Assembly (NCBI GenBank): GCA_016708305.1
Contig: JADJGB010000001.1
Span: forward strand, 558,001 to 622,000
From: Sphingobacteriales bacterium
Lineage (GTDB): Bacteria > Bacteroidota > Bacteroidia > Chitinophagales > Chitinophagaceae
DNA length: 64,000 nt
Direction of reading: 5' to 3'
In this document: positions 10,426-20,221 of the stretch, one piece after another
Layout of the letters: every line of letters begins with the position of its first letter
Position numbering within the stretch: the stretch's first letter is position 1
Program-made: the position numbers and the translations under genes
The notes under the pieces: generated by a model
The model's database searches: none
What the model was told of the DNA's origin: nothing
What the model saw: the letters and a program-made list of their open reading frames with translations, nothing else

Positions 10426-11993
10426 TGTTGTTTAAAGTTGGCATCATAGTTTTGTGGCAGCAGTTGGTATAGGTTTTGCTTTTTGGCGCTGTTGATTTTT
10501 TCGAATACGTGGGTAAGCCAGTGTTCGGGATTGATGTTGTGCAGGCGGCATGTGGCGAACAGGCTATAAAGCATTGCTGCATCCTGTGCCCGCTCGTGGC
10601 TTCCGGCAAACAGATAATTTTTGCGCCCCAGCGCCACAGGGCGAATAGCGTTCTCAATAAGGTTATTATCGATTTGCAAAATGCCGTCTGTGGTGTACAC
10701 ACACAACTTCTGCCATCGTGTTAATGTATAAGCAATGGCCTTGCCAAAAGGACTTTTGGGTAATACCTTTTTGGTGAGCAACATTTCGGTTAATGTGCTT
10801 TGCAAATTGTTTAATACGGGTAGGGCATGTTCATGCCGATGGTTTTTTATTTGCTCCGGCGTAAAGTTTTCATCGCGGCAATAGGATTCTATTTTATATA
10901 AATCCTGTATCAGGCTCAAAACCGCATTCGCATTGGCTTTGTCATAATCTTTGGCTTCGTAAAATTTTCGGCGCGCATGCGCCCAGCAGCAAAAGGGGGT
11001 AACGCCTTCTACTTTATCGAAAGTTTCGTAAGCATCGTAGCCATCTGTTTGCAAATAGCCTTTAAACTTGTGCAACATAGCTTTGGGATACAAAGCGCCA
11101 CGCCCAGCTGATAATCGAACAATGCTAATTTTCGTTGTGTATCGTAATACACCCAATAGTATCCTGTATGCGTGGTTTGTTTTTTGTCCTTATCCAAAAC
11201 CTTTATCGTGGTTTCATCCACATTCAAATAGTTTGTATTCAAAACCTGCCAGCAATGCAGGTCGTAAACCGGTTCAATCAACCGCATCGCATCTTTTATC
11301 CAGCCGCTTACCGTGCTGTGATTGATGTTTACATTTTGACGTTTGAAGATGGCTAACTGGCGATACACAGGCAGATGGGTCCACAAACTTGCTTACCAGC
11401 AAATGCGTAAGCAATGATGCGCCTGCAACAGATTTCTCAAGCGGCATGGCCGGTAATGAAGCAATGATGCGGCTTGCGTTTAATCCATCATTTGAAGGTT
11501 TGATATACTCGGGGCGTACATATTGTTTCACAAACAACTCGCCGGGCCGGTACTCCAGCTTTTCGGTAATTTCTTTACCAACGGGATGCAAACCTTCTAC
11601 ATCCTCTTTGGGCATCAGTTCTATTACTTCGCGGCGAAGGCTTTCCGGCAAAGGGTTACGACCGGGATGCTTTACGGTGAGTTTGGTTTGTTGCTTTTGA
11701 TATTCTTTTACCAGTGTGGTTTTTACCACGTCTATCTGCCCCAGTTTATCATCAGGGAATAATTCAGGCTGTGAAACGGCGGTTGCATTTGCTGTTACAA
11801 ACTTCTCTGCCCTGCCGCCAAAGAGCATTTTCTTTAATTCGGCTAATTGCAACTGTAGCGATTGTATCTGTAATCGCAATTCAATATTGTGGCTCCTTTC
11901 CTGTTCAAAGAGGACTTTGTAGTCTATAAAACTATTGCCGGAAGCGATATGTGAAACTGTTTGCAAGATGTTTACAGGTAGTACAAATATCAT
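10422..11993 (-). pseudogene. tnpC: IS66 transposase TnpC, two frameshifts
   Basis: DDE transposase of the IS66 family. The N-terminus has a leucine-zipper-like segment (IELRLQIQSLQLQLAELKK) and the LFGGRAEKF motif. A zinc-binding/HTH region leads to the catalytic core, with NVDETTIKVLD (first Asp), QTDGYDAYETF (second Asp) and the C-terminal DNNLIENAIRPVALGRKN carrying the Glu and the IS66_C region. The frame breaks near 11385 (after LLVSKFVD) and near 11120 (after LALFDYQ). Corrected, the protein would be about 520 residues, the usual size. The breaks could be real or assembly errors. Confidence 0.9.
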
Positions 11994-12098
11994 GCTAATA
12001 ATTGCCTGAAATGCAGTATTGACAGGTATTTCAGACAGTATGGCAATAGTGGAATTATTGGCAGGTAAACCTGATTTTTTGTCGCACCGTTTTTAAAA

Positions 12099-12401
12099 TT
12101 ACACCCTGCAAAATAAATTGTAATTGCTGTGAGGTGATGCAAAAATGATCGTTATGGCTGGCGGGAGGTCTTTCAAAAGTGCCCTGCTCCAATCCTTTTC
12201 ATAGAGCGCAAAGCCATCGCTATCCCATTGTAGTAATTTTATTTTGTTACCACGCCGGCCAATAAAAATGAATACGTCGCCACTCAGCACATCCTGTTGC
12301 ATCTCGTTGCGCACCAGGCCGCTCAACCCGTAGGCTCCCTTGCGAAAATCAGCAGTGCCGTTGTAATAAAAGTAGCGACAAGCGGAGTTTAGATGCAACA
12401 T
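12099..12401 (-). CDS. tnpB: IS66 accessory protein TnpB
   Basis: 100-residue Orf2-type protein of IS66 elements, needed for transposition though its biochemical role is unclear. It has the hallmark core YFYNGTADFRKGAYGLSGLV and FIGRRGNKIKLLQWDSDGF. The frame is intact. It lies between tnpA (19 bp) and tnpC. Confidence 0.93.
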   Translation of the reverse strand: MLHLNSACRYFYYNGTADFRKGAYGLSGLVRNEMQQDVLSGDVFIFIGRRGNKIKLLQWDSDGFALYEKDWSRALLKDLPPAITIIFASPHSNYNLFCRV

Positions 12402-12420
12402 AGCAGCTCTTTTAAAACGG

Positions 12421-12684
12421 CTATATTAATACTGCCCAACCAAGCCGCACACCATTAGGGGTAGCAGATAGTTGCGGCACTGCCAGGGTGGCTATCGGTG
12501 TCACCTGCGTGAAAGTGGGTGTGGTCGCTGCGTTAATAGGCAACCGTTTTTGCCAGTAATAATATTTGGATGCCGCAAGCCGGTGTTCTTTGCAATAAGA
12601 TACAACCGTTTGGCCGCTTGTGCGGCAGGCTTCAATGTGGGCGTGCATTATACCGGCACGGTCGGAGGTATTGTTATTTTCCAT
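12421..12684 (-). CDS. tnpA: IS66 protein TnpA
   Basis: 87-residue first ORF of the element, an HTH protein of the IS3/IS66 Orf1 type. A helix-turn-helix is visible in EACRTSGQTVVSYCKEHRLA followed by SKYYYWQKRL. It lies just inside the right inverted repeat, which probably contains or adjoins its promoter. Confidence 0.85.
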   Translation of the reverse strand: MENNNTSDRAGIMHAHIEACRTSGQTVVSYCKEHRLAASKYYYWQKRLPINAATTPTFTQVTPIATLAVPQLSATPNGVRLGWAVLI

Positions 12685-12720
12685 CCGGCAAAAATCAATA
12701 ACCTACCTTAGTAAAGCAAT

Positions 12721-12742
12721 ACGGGGTTGGACGAAGGGATAC
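12721..12742 (-). repeat. IS66 terminal inverted repeat, tnpA side
   Basis: 22 bp (begins ACGGGGTTGGACGAAGGG on the plus strand), a perfect reverse complement of 10401-10422, 36 bp upstream of the tnpA start. Confidence 0.93.
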
Positions 12743-12761
12743 CGATTACAGATATTTTTTT

Positions 12762-12791
12762 AAACACTTCATATTTTGAGAAGTGTTTTTT
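12762..12791 (+). terminator. Hairpin with T-tail before higB
   Basis: Perfect 9-bp stem AAACACTTC/GAAGTGTTT with an AT-rich loop, followed by TTT. It has the form of a plus-strand terminator and lies 20 bp beyond the IS66 end, so it may isolate higBA from readthrough. TATCTTTA just downstream (12791-12798) resembles a -7 box. Confidence 0.6.
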
Positions 12792-12806
12792 ATCTTTATG
12801 ATGGGT

Positions 12807-13103
12807 ATGAAAGTATCCAACAAAATATTATTGGAGGAGTTTGTTCAAAAGTTTGCAGGTGCAAAAACTGCTGTAAATAAGTGGCTTAAAGTGATGGAAG
12901 GGAATAATATTGGCACCCACATTGAATTAAAGGCACTATTTCCATCTGTCGATTATGTAGGGATTTTTCGCTATGTATTTAATATAAAAGGAAATCATTA
13001 TCGGTTTGTAGTGCTTATTGTCTTTAGCAATAATATAGCGTAGATAAGATTTTGTGGTACACATGCAGCGAAAGATAAAATTAAATGCATTAAAAATTTG
13101 TAG
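12807..13103 (+). pseudogene. higB: HigB-type toxin with an in-frame stop
   Basis: mRNA-interferase toxin of the HigB/RelE fold. The start is the third ATG (MKVSNKILLEEFVQKF), matching the family. FAGAKTAVNKWLKVM and the core VFNIKGNHYRFVV are clear. The frame hits TAG at 13041-13043 after FSNNIA. Continuing in the same frame gives IRFCGTHAAKDKI, the conserved C-terminus of HigB, to a stop at 13101-13103. A single base (TAG for TAT/TAC) explains it. As read, the toxin lacks its C-terminal strand and should be inactive. HigA follows after one base. Confidence 0.82.
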
Positions 13104-13104
13104 G

Positions 13105-13519
13105 ATGAAAATACAATTTGAAAAATTAATGGAAATTTCAGCTCTTGAAACCTATGATGCCGCTATGAAATATCTGAATGAATGGGTAGATTATGCTACC
13201 AAAAACGGTTATTTTGAGGATACAAATGTTGAAAATGATTACACCCGTGAATTTAGTAGAATAGCCGGAATGTGTGCCGATTACGAAAATATCTACCTAA
13301 AATTTAAAAATATTAAATTTAAAAACCCCTTGTTGGTAACTATTGAAAAGGAAATGCGCAAGAAGAATTTAAACCAGCGTCAGACGGCTGAACTATTGGA
13401 TGTAAAGGAAAATACCTTTTCTCAAATTCTATCAGGAAAAGAAATGTATCAATGAATATGGCGAAAAAACTATATCAAACTTTCAAAATAGATCCGGTCT
13501 GATTATTAAATTTGCCTGA
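13105..13519 (+). CDS. higA: HigA-type antitoxin, frameshifted C-terminus
   Basis: Antitoxin and autorepressor partner of HigB. An N-terminal helical region (YDAAMKYLNEWVDYATK) is followed by a C-terminal XRE helix-turn-helix (MRKKNLNQRQTAELLDVKENTFSQILSGK). The straight frame ends at 13455, but adding one base in the AAAA run near 13440 gives RNVSMNMAKKLYQTFKIDP, the usual HigA ending. A second small indel near 13497 leads to LIIKFA and a stop at 13519. It overlaps nothing and starts one base after the higB stop, as in a typical higBA operon. Confidence 0.82.
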
Positions 13520-13542
13520 TAATAAACCTTGATTTATTGATA

Positions 13543-14020
13543 ATGAAGAAAACCCTTGCCTTATTTCTATTCATTTCACTATCCTCCTCGTTTTGCACAA
13601 AGCGAACTGAAGGTGATTGATCGTATGAAGGATTACAAAAATCGGTGAAGGCCAATCCGGAAAATAAGCTATCGGGTATTAAAAGCCATCTGTCGGAGGT
13701 GGCACTGGATCTGCGCTATGCAGATACCAATAATTTTGTGGGCAGGAAAATGTATCGTGGAGAAATTAGAGAAACTTATCTGAGAAAGCCTGCGGTATTG
13801 GCTTTGCAGAAAGTGCAGGAGGTTGGCCCAACAGAATTTAGGTTTGAAAATCTGGGATGCTTATCGCCCTTACTCGGTAACCAAAGATTTTGGGAACTGA
13901 TAAAAGATGATCGTTATGTGGCAAATCCTGCCAGAGGCAGTTATCACAATCGGGGTACCGCCGTTGACCTTACGATTATTGATTTAAAGACCAGAAAGGA
14001 GTTGAACATGGGTAAGATTT
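13543..14020 (+). pseudogene. VanX/DdpX-like D-Ala-D-Ala dipeptidase, frameshifted and truncated
   Basis: M15D-type zinc dipeptidase expected to hydrolyse D-Ala-D-Ala in the periplasm. It starts with a signal peptide (MKKTLALFLFISL). Frame correction at about 13590 and 13640 gives a continuous N-terminus (VFAQSELKVIDRMKDY), and at about 13860 KIWDAYRPYSVTKDFWEL. The zinc-site motif region GSYHNRGTAVDLTIID is intact (His and Asp ligands). The gene then stops matching the family near 14020, where the usual second His/Glu region should follow, and runs into the tail of a Dam fragment. It has at least four indels and has lost its C-terminus. Confidence 0.75.
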
Positions 14021-14336
14021 TGAACGCTTTATTTCTGTCTAAACTTCGTATTGAGTAAAAATATTCGGCTTCGTTTTTATGCTTTTTGTCTGTTATGAGT
14101 TCGTCAAGGTTGTTTTTAATAACTTTATATACATTAATTAACTCCTCATTGAAGTCATTAATTATTGCATTTTTAGGTTGTAGCTTAAATAATACAGCAC
14201 CTCCGCCAATAAATGGCTCTATGTATTTATAATTTTTTATATTTTCTGGCAAATATTCGATTATTGAAGGCATAAGTTGTCTTTTGCCTCCAACCCATTT
14301 CAAGAATGGTGCTACCAACTTGTTGTTTCTTGCCAT
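13944..14336 (-). pseudogene. DNA adenine methylase (Dam/DpnM type), N-terminal fragment
   Basis: N6-adenine methyltransferase of the D12 class. The N-terminus has PFLKWVGGKRQLMPSI and the SAM-binding YIEPFIGGGAVLFKL, then INDFNEELINVYKVI. Homology stops after YSIRSLDRN, at about 14022; the last 25 residues of the open frame are the antisense of the adjoining dipeptidase. The catalytic DPPY motif is absent, so this cannot be an active enzyme. The truncation and the converging broken VanX gene share one junction, indicating a deletion, recombination or misassembly. Confidence 0.8.
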
Positions 14337-14604
14337 TTCTTATTTTTCTATCTACTAAATACTTTAGTTCGCAAGTTAGTAAATTTTGGTCAACTCGTCC
14401 AAATTTTTAAGTCAGTTTATTTTGTGCCGTATGTTGGGTTAAGTTTTCGACTAACATAAATTTTGTAAAATGGCGGATTTGGTGCATAATCAAGTACAGC
14501 TTTTCGATTGAACTTTTATGCAAAACAGAGGATTTTTTTTGATTTCCGCTATTTTGCCAAGTTGCCAAAGATTGTGCCATACACTATCCACATGCATAAA
14601 CCCC
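14337..14604. other. AT-rich intergenic stretch
   Basis: Upstream of the dam fragment and downstream of the DUF5686 gene. I see no ORF, clear promoter or hairpin here. Confidence 0.4.
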
Positions 14605-17052
14605 CTAATTCCACCTGTTTCGTCGTGTATCCCAAAGCGATATTCCAAACTTATATTGTACCGGATTGCTAAACCGGTTGGATAAGGAACCGCTTACATA
14701 TAAGCCTAATTTTATCTTTTGCAATAATTGAAAGGGTAGTTTGAAAACCCGTTCTATGCCGGTGTACATTTCTACATACCTCAGGTTTCTTTCGGGAGCA
14801 ATGAGAAATCCTGCGCCGGCCACCTCGCGTAAGCCAATTTTTTTCAACAAGGGTATCTTATTTAAAATAGCGCCATTAAATTCATGAAAATAATGGCCTT
14901 CGTAAAACCGCTTGAAGACCGGAAAAGTGGAGTCTAAAGATTGAAAGTACTCATTGGGGTTTAAAAACAGAAAAGGATCGCCTCTGCGTTGGTACTTGTA
15001 ATCTACAAGTTTCAGTTCTTTTTGTTAATAAAAGAGCCCGTTTTGATTGTGTATTGCGATACTCCGCCGTGCCTAATCTCAGGAATTGCTGCAAACCTAT
15101 TTCAAGATAATCAAAATTGACTTCGCTATTGAATATTTGAGGCACTCCTTTTCGCCATTTCAGATATACAGTAGGCCATTTGGATTCCAAAATGATTTTT
15201 TCGTGCCGTTCTCTGATGTAGGGCTGAAAGGGAGTGTAACGAAGTTCCACAGTTCCGTAAAAAGCATTGTAAGGGTCAAAAGCCGGAGCCCTGTTGGCGA
15301 GGCTGTCCAATGGATAAAAAATACTGTCCATAAAGCCATAGGTTTTGTAGCCGGCAAGGCTTCTCCTCAACGCCATATCTGCATTGAAGTTCACTGCCAG
15401 ACCATTAACTAACTCGCGACCCCAGCCAATACTAAGAGAATTATCCAGATAGTAGTTGTCCCTTTTCATCTGGTTGATGATGGCATCTCCCGAAAAAATG
15501 CTGGCAAAACCTCTCTGTGCGAAAGCGTATAATATCCCTGATTGAAAGTATTATATTTTCTCCTCAAAAAATGTTGCCGTTTACGTCTTTATTCAATAAC
15601 CCATAGCTTATGGTACCGAACATTGAGAGCGATTTTTTAGTAACAGGATCAGTTTTGGTAAACGAAAAAGGCATTTGTATTCTTACTCCACCATACGAAA
15701 TAGGGCTAATCATTGCCAATAATGACGGGAAGTTGTATAAAGTGCCTTTTTTCATGGTTACTGAGCGGCTGCCCCTGATACAAAAGTTTTTGCCAGGTGA
15801 TTCTGTTAAGTCTTCTGTCGATAGAATCAAGGTAAGCCTTGCTGTGGGTATATGCATAAATACTGTCTCGGTAGCGTACAAATCTGACCTCTTTTTCGCT
15901 CAAAGGTTCAAGGCGTACTGTGTTCCAAAAGGAAGAATCGCGTGAGTAAGCGCTATCGGTGGTGGCGCTTAGTTCCGGTCCGAAATATTTTTTGTCGAAT
16001 TTCTTATTCAATTCATAATCAGTATATAAAGCCATAGAATTGCCCGAAACCAGGGATCTGTTGTTTTTAGAATAGTAAGTAAAACTTTTTCGACACCATC
16101 CAGGCCGCATCATCCACCCATTCATATTGCTGATATACCTCAAAGAAATCAAATACCGGCAGGTGATATTTCGGTAATGCATATCTTGCTTCCAATACTA
16201 TCCAGGCGCTGTCGTCTATCACTAATTCACCTGTTAAAGTTGCATTACTGATTGTTCCCGGCCTGAACCGGATAGTAATTTGATTGTGATTGCCTTTTTT
16301 CACAATGCTGATGGTTTTGAATTTATAGGCAATCAAGCCACTATAACTGACCGGTGACACAAGGGGAATAGCAGATATTTTTGGTACATTTATCAGATTG
16401 TCATAGAGGTTAAAACGCCCATCCGTAAGGCTCTGATAAAAAAGTTTATCCACACTGCCTCTCTTTGTAATGGCGGTTCGTTCTTCTTTCAGTTTGCCAT
16501 TCTGATAATCCATTTTCAGCATAATTTCGGCCATTGCCATCTGTTGCAAATCTTTATTGAGGCTGTCTTTGTTTTCTTTCTTTTTATTTTTTGAAATCTT
16601 TAGAGTCGAATCTTCCTGTACTGCTTTGATATATACATTGCAACTATATGCGTCGGCAGCATTTTGAATTTCTTCCTTGTGTTTGATAACCTGACGGATG
16701 TATTCTTCTGCACGGCCTTGACTAATGATTTTACAGTTACGCCTGCAAGATTCCGGTCGCTTTCTTCCAGAATGATATTTTGCACCACCGAAGATTTATT
16801 GATGATGATTTCGAGCGTTAATGGTTCATAACCAATCATGGTAACGACTAGTTCATGAATGCCATTCGGCAGATTGAGTGAGTAGGAGCCGTTTTCTTTG
16901 GTGATAACGGAGTTGCGGGTATTCTTAACCTGTACGGTAGCAAAAGCCAACGGTTCAATCCGAGTATTGGTAATTTTTCCAACTACCTTGTATTCCTGTG
17001 CAGATACGCTGAGGTTTATAAAAATTAATATATAAAATAATAGAATTTTCAC
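14605..17052 (-). pseudogene. DUF5686/carboxypeptidase-regulatory outer-membrane protein, many frameshifts
   Basis: Bacteroidota outer-membrane protein with an N-terminal signal peptide (MKILLFYILIFINLSVSAQ), a carboxypeptidase-regulatory-like beta-sandwich (VVGKITNTRIEPLAFATVQV, ENGSYSLNLPNG), and a DUF5686 beta-barrel region seen in six overlapping frame fragments: 17052-16600, 16549-16067, 16182-15706, 15881-15564, 15469-14951 and 14850-14605. The order and spacing match one gene of about 815 codons. At least five frame breaks in 2.4 kb make this the most damaged gene in the window, so it may be a true pseudogene rather than only assembly noise. Function is unknown; the family is thought to act at the outer membrane. 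Confidence 0.78.
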
Positions 17053-17284
17053 ACGTATTTCAAACGGGCGGTAAAGATGTGGTGTTGATTAATTATTGGG
17101 AGCTAAAAAACAATTATTTAGTAAGGTTTTAACAAAATTCACAGATGTTGAAAAAAATAGTAGTTGATGTAGTATTAAATTATTTATATTTGAATCAGAA
17201 GGGCGGGCTTTTGTAATATACAAATGACGAGCAATAATCCGGTTGGCCCTTTGCCGGTTGTGATGAATTTAAAATTTTGCTGAA

Positions 17285-18271
17285 TTGACAGAATCAATTA
17301 TTAACCTGGAAACTGTTAATCCCATTGAATTTTTTGGCGTTAACAATGGAAAATTAGACATCCTGAAAAAGAGATTCCCTCTTTTAAAAATCCTTTCTCG
17401 TGGCAAACAAATTAAACTGAGCGGCGCTCCCGAGCAGATTCAGGCAGCCACCGAAAAGATTAATTTGGTGATTTCTTACATAGAGAGAAACGGCCACATG
17501 AGCGAAAACTATTTCGACCAGATTATTGGTGGTGATGACAGTGAAGTGATTGACCATTTTGTAGAAAGGCATCCAAACGAAGTATTGGTGTTTGGCCCCA
17601 ATGGGAAGTCGGTAAGGGCCAGAACCCTGAACCAGAAACGCTTAGTGCAGGAAGCTGAGAAAAATGATATCGTTTTTGCCATTGGGCCTGCCGGTACGGG
17701 TAAAACCTATACTGCAGTGGCGCTGGCAGTGAGGGCATTGAAAAATAAACATGTAAAAAAGATAATCTTAACCCGCCCTGCTGTGGAAGCGGGAGAAAGT
17801 CTTGGTTTTTTGCCCGGCGACCTCAAGGAAAAAATTGACCCTTATCTGCGACCGCTTTACGATGCGCTGGATGATATGATTCCTGCCGACAAACTCGGAT
17901 ATTACATGAGTACCCGTGCCATTGAAATAGCGCCACTCGCTTACATGCGGGGTCGTACATTGGATAATGCTTTTATTATTCTGGATGAAGCGCAGAACGC
18001 TACTGATTTACAGTTGAAAATGTTTTTGACGCGCATTGGAGCCAGTGCAAAGGCCATCATCACCGGCGACCTTACCCAGATAGACCTGCCACGCCACCAA
18101 CGGAGCGGCCTGCAAACTGCTGTTCGAATTTTAAACAATATACCCGGCATCGGACATATTGAACTCGACGAGGAAGACGTGGTACGCCACCGCTTAGTAA
18201 AGGCAATCATTAAAGCATATCATAAAGAACATGAAAGAAACACAGAAGGAAGTGATTTTCAATCTAAATAA
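17285..18271 (+). CDS. PhoH family ATPase
   Basis: PhoH-like P-loop protein, often implicated in RNA metabolism. 328 residues starting at TTG 17285. An N-terminal KH-like domain (residues 15-75) is followed by the PhoH domain with Walker A GPAGTGKTYTAVAL, LTRPAVEAGESLGFLPGDL and Walker B AFIILDEAQN. TGDLTQIDLPRHQRSGL is the family signature. Intact and monocistronic or first of a pair with the YiiX-like gene. Confidence 0.92.
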   Translation: MTESIINLETVNPIEFFGVNNGKLDILKKRFPLLKILSRGKQIKLSGAPEQIQAATEKINLVISYIERNGHMSENYFDQIIGGDDSEVIDHFVERHPNEVLVFGPNGKSVRARTLNQKRLVQEAEKNDIVFAIGPAGTGKTYTAVALAVRALKNKHVKKIILTRPAVEAGESLGFLPGDLKEKIDPYLRPLYDALDDMIPADKLGYYMSTRAIEIAPLAYMRGRTLDNAFIILDEAQNATDLQLKMFLTRIGASAKAIITGDLTQIDLPRHQRSGLQTAVRILNNIPGIGHIELDEEDVVRHRLVKAIIKAYHKEHERNTEGSDFQSK

Positions 18272-18294
18272 CAATCTTCATTGTGCTTTAAAAG

Positions 18295-18909
18295 GTGGCT
18301 TTCGGGCTGCCTTTTTGTTTTGATGCTTTCGTGTGTAGTTCAAATCAAAGCTCAGAAGAATATATCCTTCAGTTCGGTAAAATTGACAGCATAAAACCAA
18401 ACTTAAAAACAGGTGATCTGGTAGTAAGAAATGGTACGGATGATATAAGCCGCGCAGCCAGAAGTTTCAACAGGGTTGATACGGGCTTTTCGCACTGCGG
18501 AATAGTGATTTTAGAAAGTGATACAGCTTTTGTATATCATGCTTTAGGAGGCATTTACAATTCTTCTCAAAACCTGATGCGACAACCCATTGACAGTTTT
18601 TGCAATCCGAAACAAAATGATAAGGTTGCTTTTTTCAGATATGGAATGAATGAAGGTCAAATCAATAATCTGAAAAATGTAGTAAGAAAACATTTTGAGC
18701 ATAAATTGCTGTTTGACATGTTTTTCAATTTTGATACGGATGACAGAATGTACTGCTCCGAATTTGTATTCAAAAGCCTTAATGCTGCTATGAGTGGCGC
18801 TCTAACCCAAATTCTTCATACGGAAAAGGAACCGGTTTTTGTGTCAATTGATGACTTGTATTTAAGCCGGTTTGCCCAACCGATTAAGGAAATTGATTTT
18901 ACCCGGTAA
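18295..18909 (+). CDS. YiiX/YebB-like NlpC/P60-type hydrolase
   Basis: Papain-like fold enzyme of the permuted NlpC/P60 class, whose substrates are peptide or lipid amides. The catalytic pair is visible as FSHCGIV (His) near residue 67 and MYCSEFVF (Cys) near residue 160. An earlier GDLVVRNG strand fits the family. The annotated start is a GTG at 18295, but the first 20 residues do not form a clean signal peptide; a neighbouring frame upstream reads FRAAFLF and LMLSCVVQIKAQ-like sequence, so the true N-terminus may be frameshifted. Confidence 0.72.
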   Translation: MAFGLPFCFDAFVCSSNQSSEEYILQFGKIDSIKPNLKTGDLVVRNGTDDISRAARSFNRVDTGFSHCGIVILESDTAFVYHALGGIYNSSQNLMRQPIDSFCNPKQNDKVAFFRYGMNEGQINNLKNVVRKHFEHKLLFDMFFNFDTDDRMYCSEFVFKSLNAAMSGALTQILHTEKEPVFVSIDDLYLSRFAQPIKEIDFTR

Positions 18910-18930
18910 ATCAGTTTTTCGTTTATACTT

Positions 18931-20097
18931 TTATCCGTTCACCCATTTTAGCGCTTGCTCAATATCTTTTATCAGATAGTCGGCATCTTCTAATCAGAAA
19001 TAGAGCCTGATTTGTCGATGCTTTTCACTATCGGGATTGTAATTCTCTTTACGAATACCGGCGCATCGGGGGATTACCAATGATTCATGCCCACCCCAAC
19101 TTACGGCTATTAAAAATGCTTTCAGGCTTTCGCAGAATCGGATAATGGATTCCCGTTTTTTATCTTTTAAAATAATAGTAACCAGCCCGAATGCTTCTTT
19201 CATTTGCTTTTTGGCCAGTTCATATTGAGGAAATGAAGGATGAAAGGGGAATATGATCTTTTCAATTTTAGGATGGTTGCTCAAAAATTCAACCATTGTT
19301 TTGGTGGTATGATTAATCCTTTCTAATCTGGCGGGCAGTGTACGCAGCCCACGGATAAATGCCCACGCATTGAAGGGTTGTATGCCACTGCCAATCGTCA
19401 GGTATTCACTTTCAAAAATTTTTCGCATCATCGCATGGCTGCCGCATAACACACCGCCAAGTGTATCGCTGTGGCCGCCAATATATTTTGTGGCTGTCTG
19501 CATGGCAATGTCAATACCCATCTCTATTACATTTTGATAAATAGGTGTGCAATAGGTATTGTCAATGATGGTAATGATGTTTTTGGTTTTTGCAAAATCG
19601 GCTATTTCCTGCAAAGGTTGCAACCCATACTCCCAACTGTTGGGCGACTCTAAATAATACAGAACTGTATTGGCTTGAGTTGCCGATTGCCATTCCTGCA
19701 GGTCTTTTCCTTCAATGTAAGTGGTGCTTACGCCGAAACGTGAAAAAATATTGTCAAAAGCCTTCTTCGTCCATACGTAAGGGTCTTTCACACTCACAAT
19801 ATGATCTCCCGATTTTACATTGGCCATCACTGCGGCAAATGTAGCTGCTGCGCCGTTGTTGAACACAAGACAATCTTCGGCACCGTCCAGCGCTGCCAGT
19901 TTTTTCCTCAAAATATCAACGGTCGGGTTCTGCCCTCTGCTGTAGAGATAGGTTCCCATTTCGTCGGCAAAAGCTTTTGAGAGTTCATCAATGGTATTGA
20001 AGGCAAAATTACTTGCCTGCATGATGGGAGGACTCACCGCATTAAAATATTGTTCACGATCTTCTCCTAATTCATTAATGATATACGATAAGTTCAT
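18931..20097 (-). CDS. Trans-sulfuration-type PLP enzyme (cystathionine gamma-synthase/lyase family), in-frame UGA near the end
   Basis: Cys/Met metabolism PLP-dependent enzyme. Visible are the substrate-binding SRGQNPT, the PLP region NNGAAATFAAV, IIDNTYCTP, and the lysine motif TATKYIGGHSDTLGG. The substrate cannot be fixed from sequence. The frame meets TGA at 18994, but the same frame continues with LEDADYLIKDIEQALKWV to TAA at 18931, the expected family C-terminus (FGLED...). One substitution (TGA for GGA) explains it. No homopolymer is involved, so either a base error or a late nonsense mutation. Confidence 0.82.
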
Positions 20098-20221
20098 ATT
20101 TACAGATTGCAGATTTTAGACTAAGATTTTAGATTGCAGATTGTTGATTTATCTAATACTTTGGATTTAATGTTTAAGGTATAGCTCATTTCCTGTTTGT
20201 AAATAGTTAATGACATAATAA

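Larger units (their letters stand above)
10401..12742 (-). mobile_element. IS66-family insertion sequence, complete ends
   Basis: 2,342-bp element carrying tnpA, tnpB and tnpC on the minus strand in the standard IS66 order. Its ends are a perfect 22-bp inverted repeat: GTATCCCTTCGTCCAACCCC plus GT at 10401-10422 and the reverse complement at 12721-12742. The flanking 8 bp (GTTAAAAC and CGATTACA) do not match, so no target duplication is visible. The tnpC frame is broken twice. The left end has cut an ORF and supplies its start codon. Confidence 0.93.

Noticed and set aside
13645..14058. Independent gene with 137 codons
   Set aside because: It is the central part of the VanX-like gene plus antisense of the dam fragment, not a separate protein.
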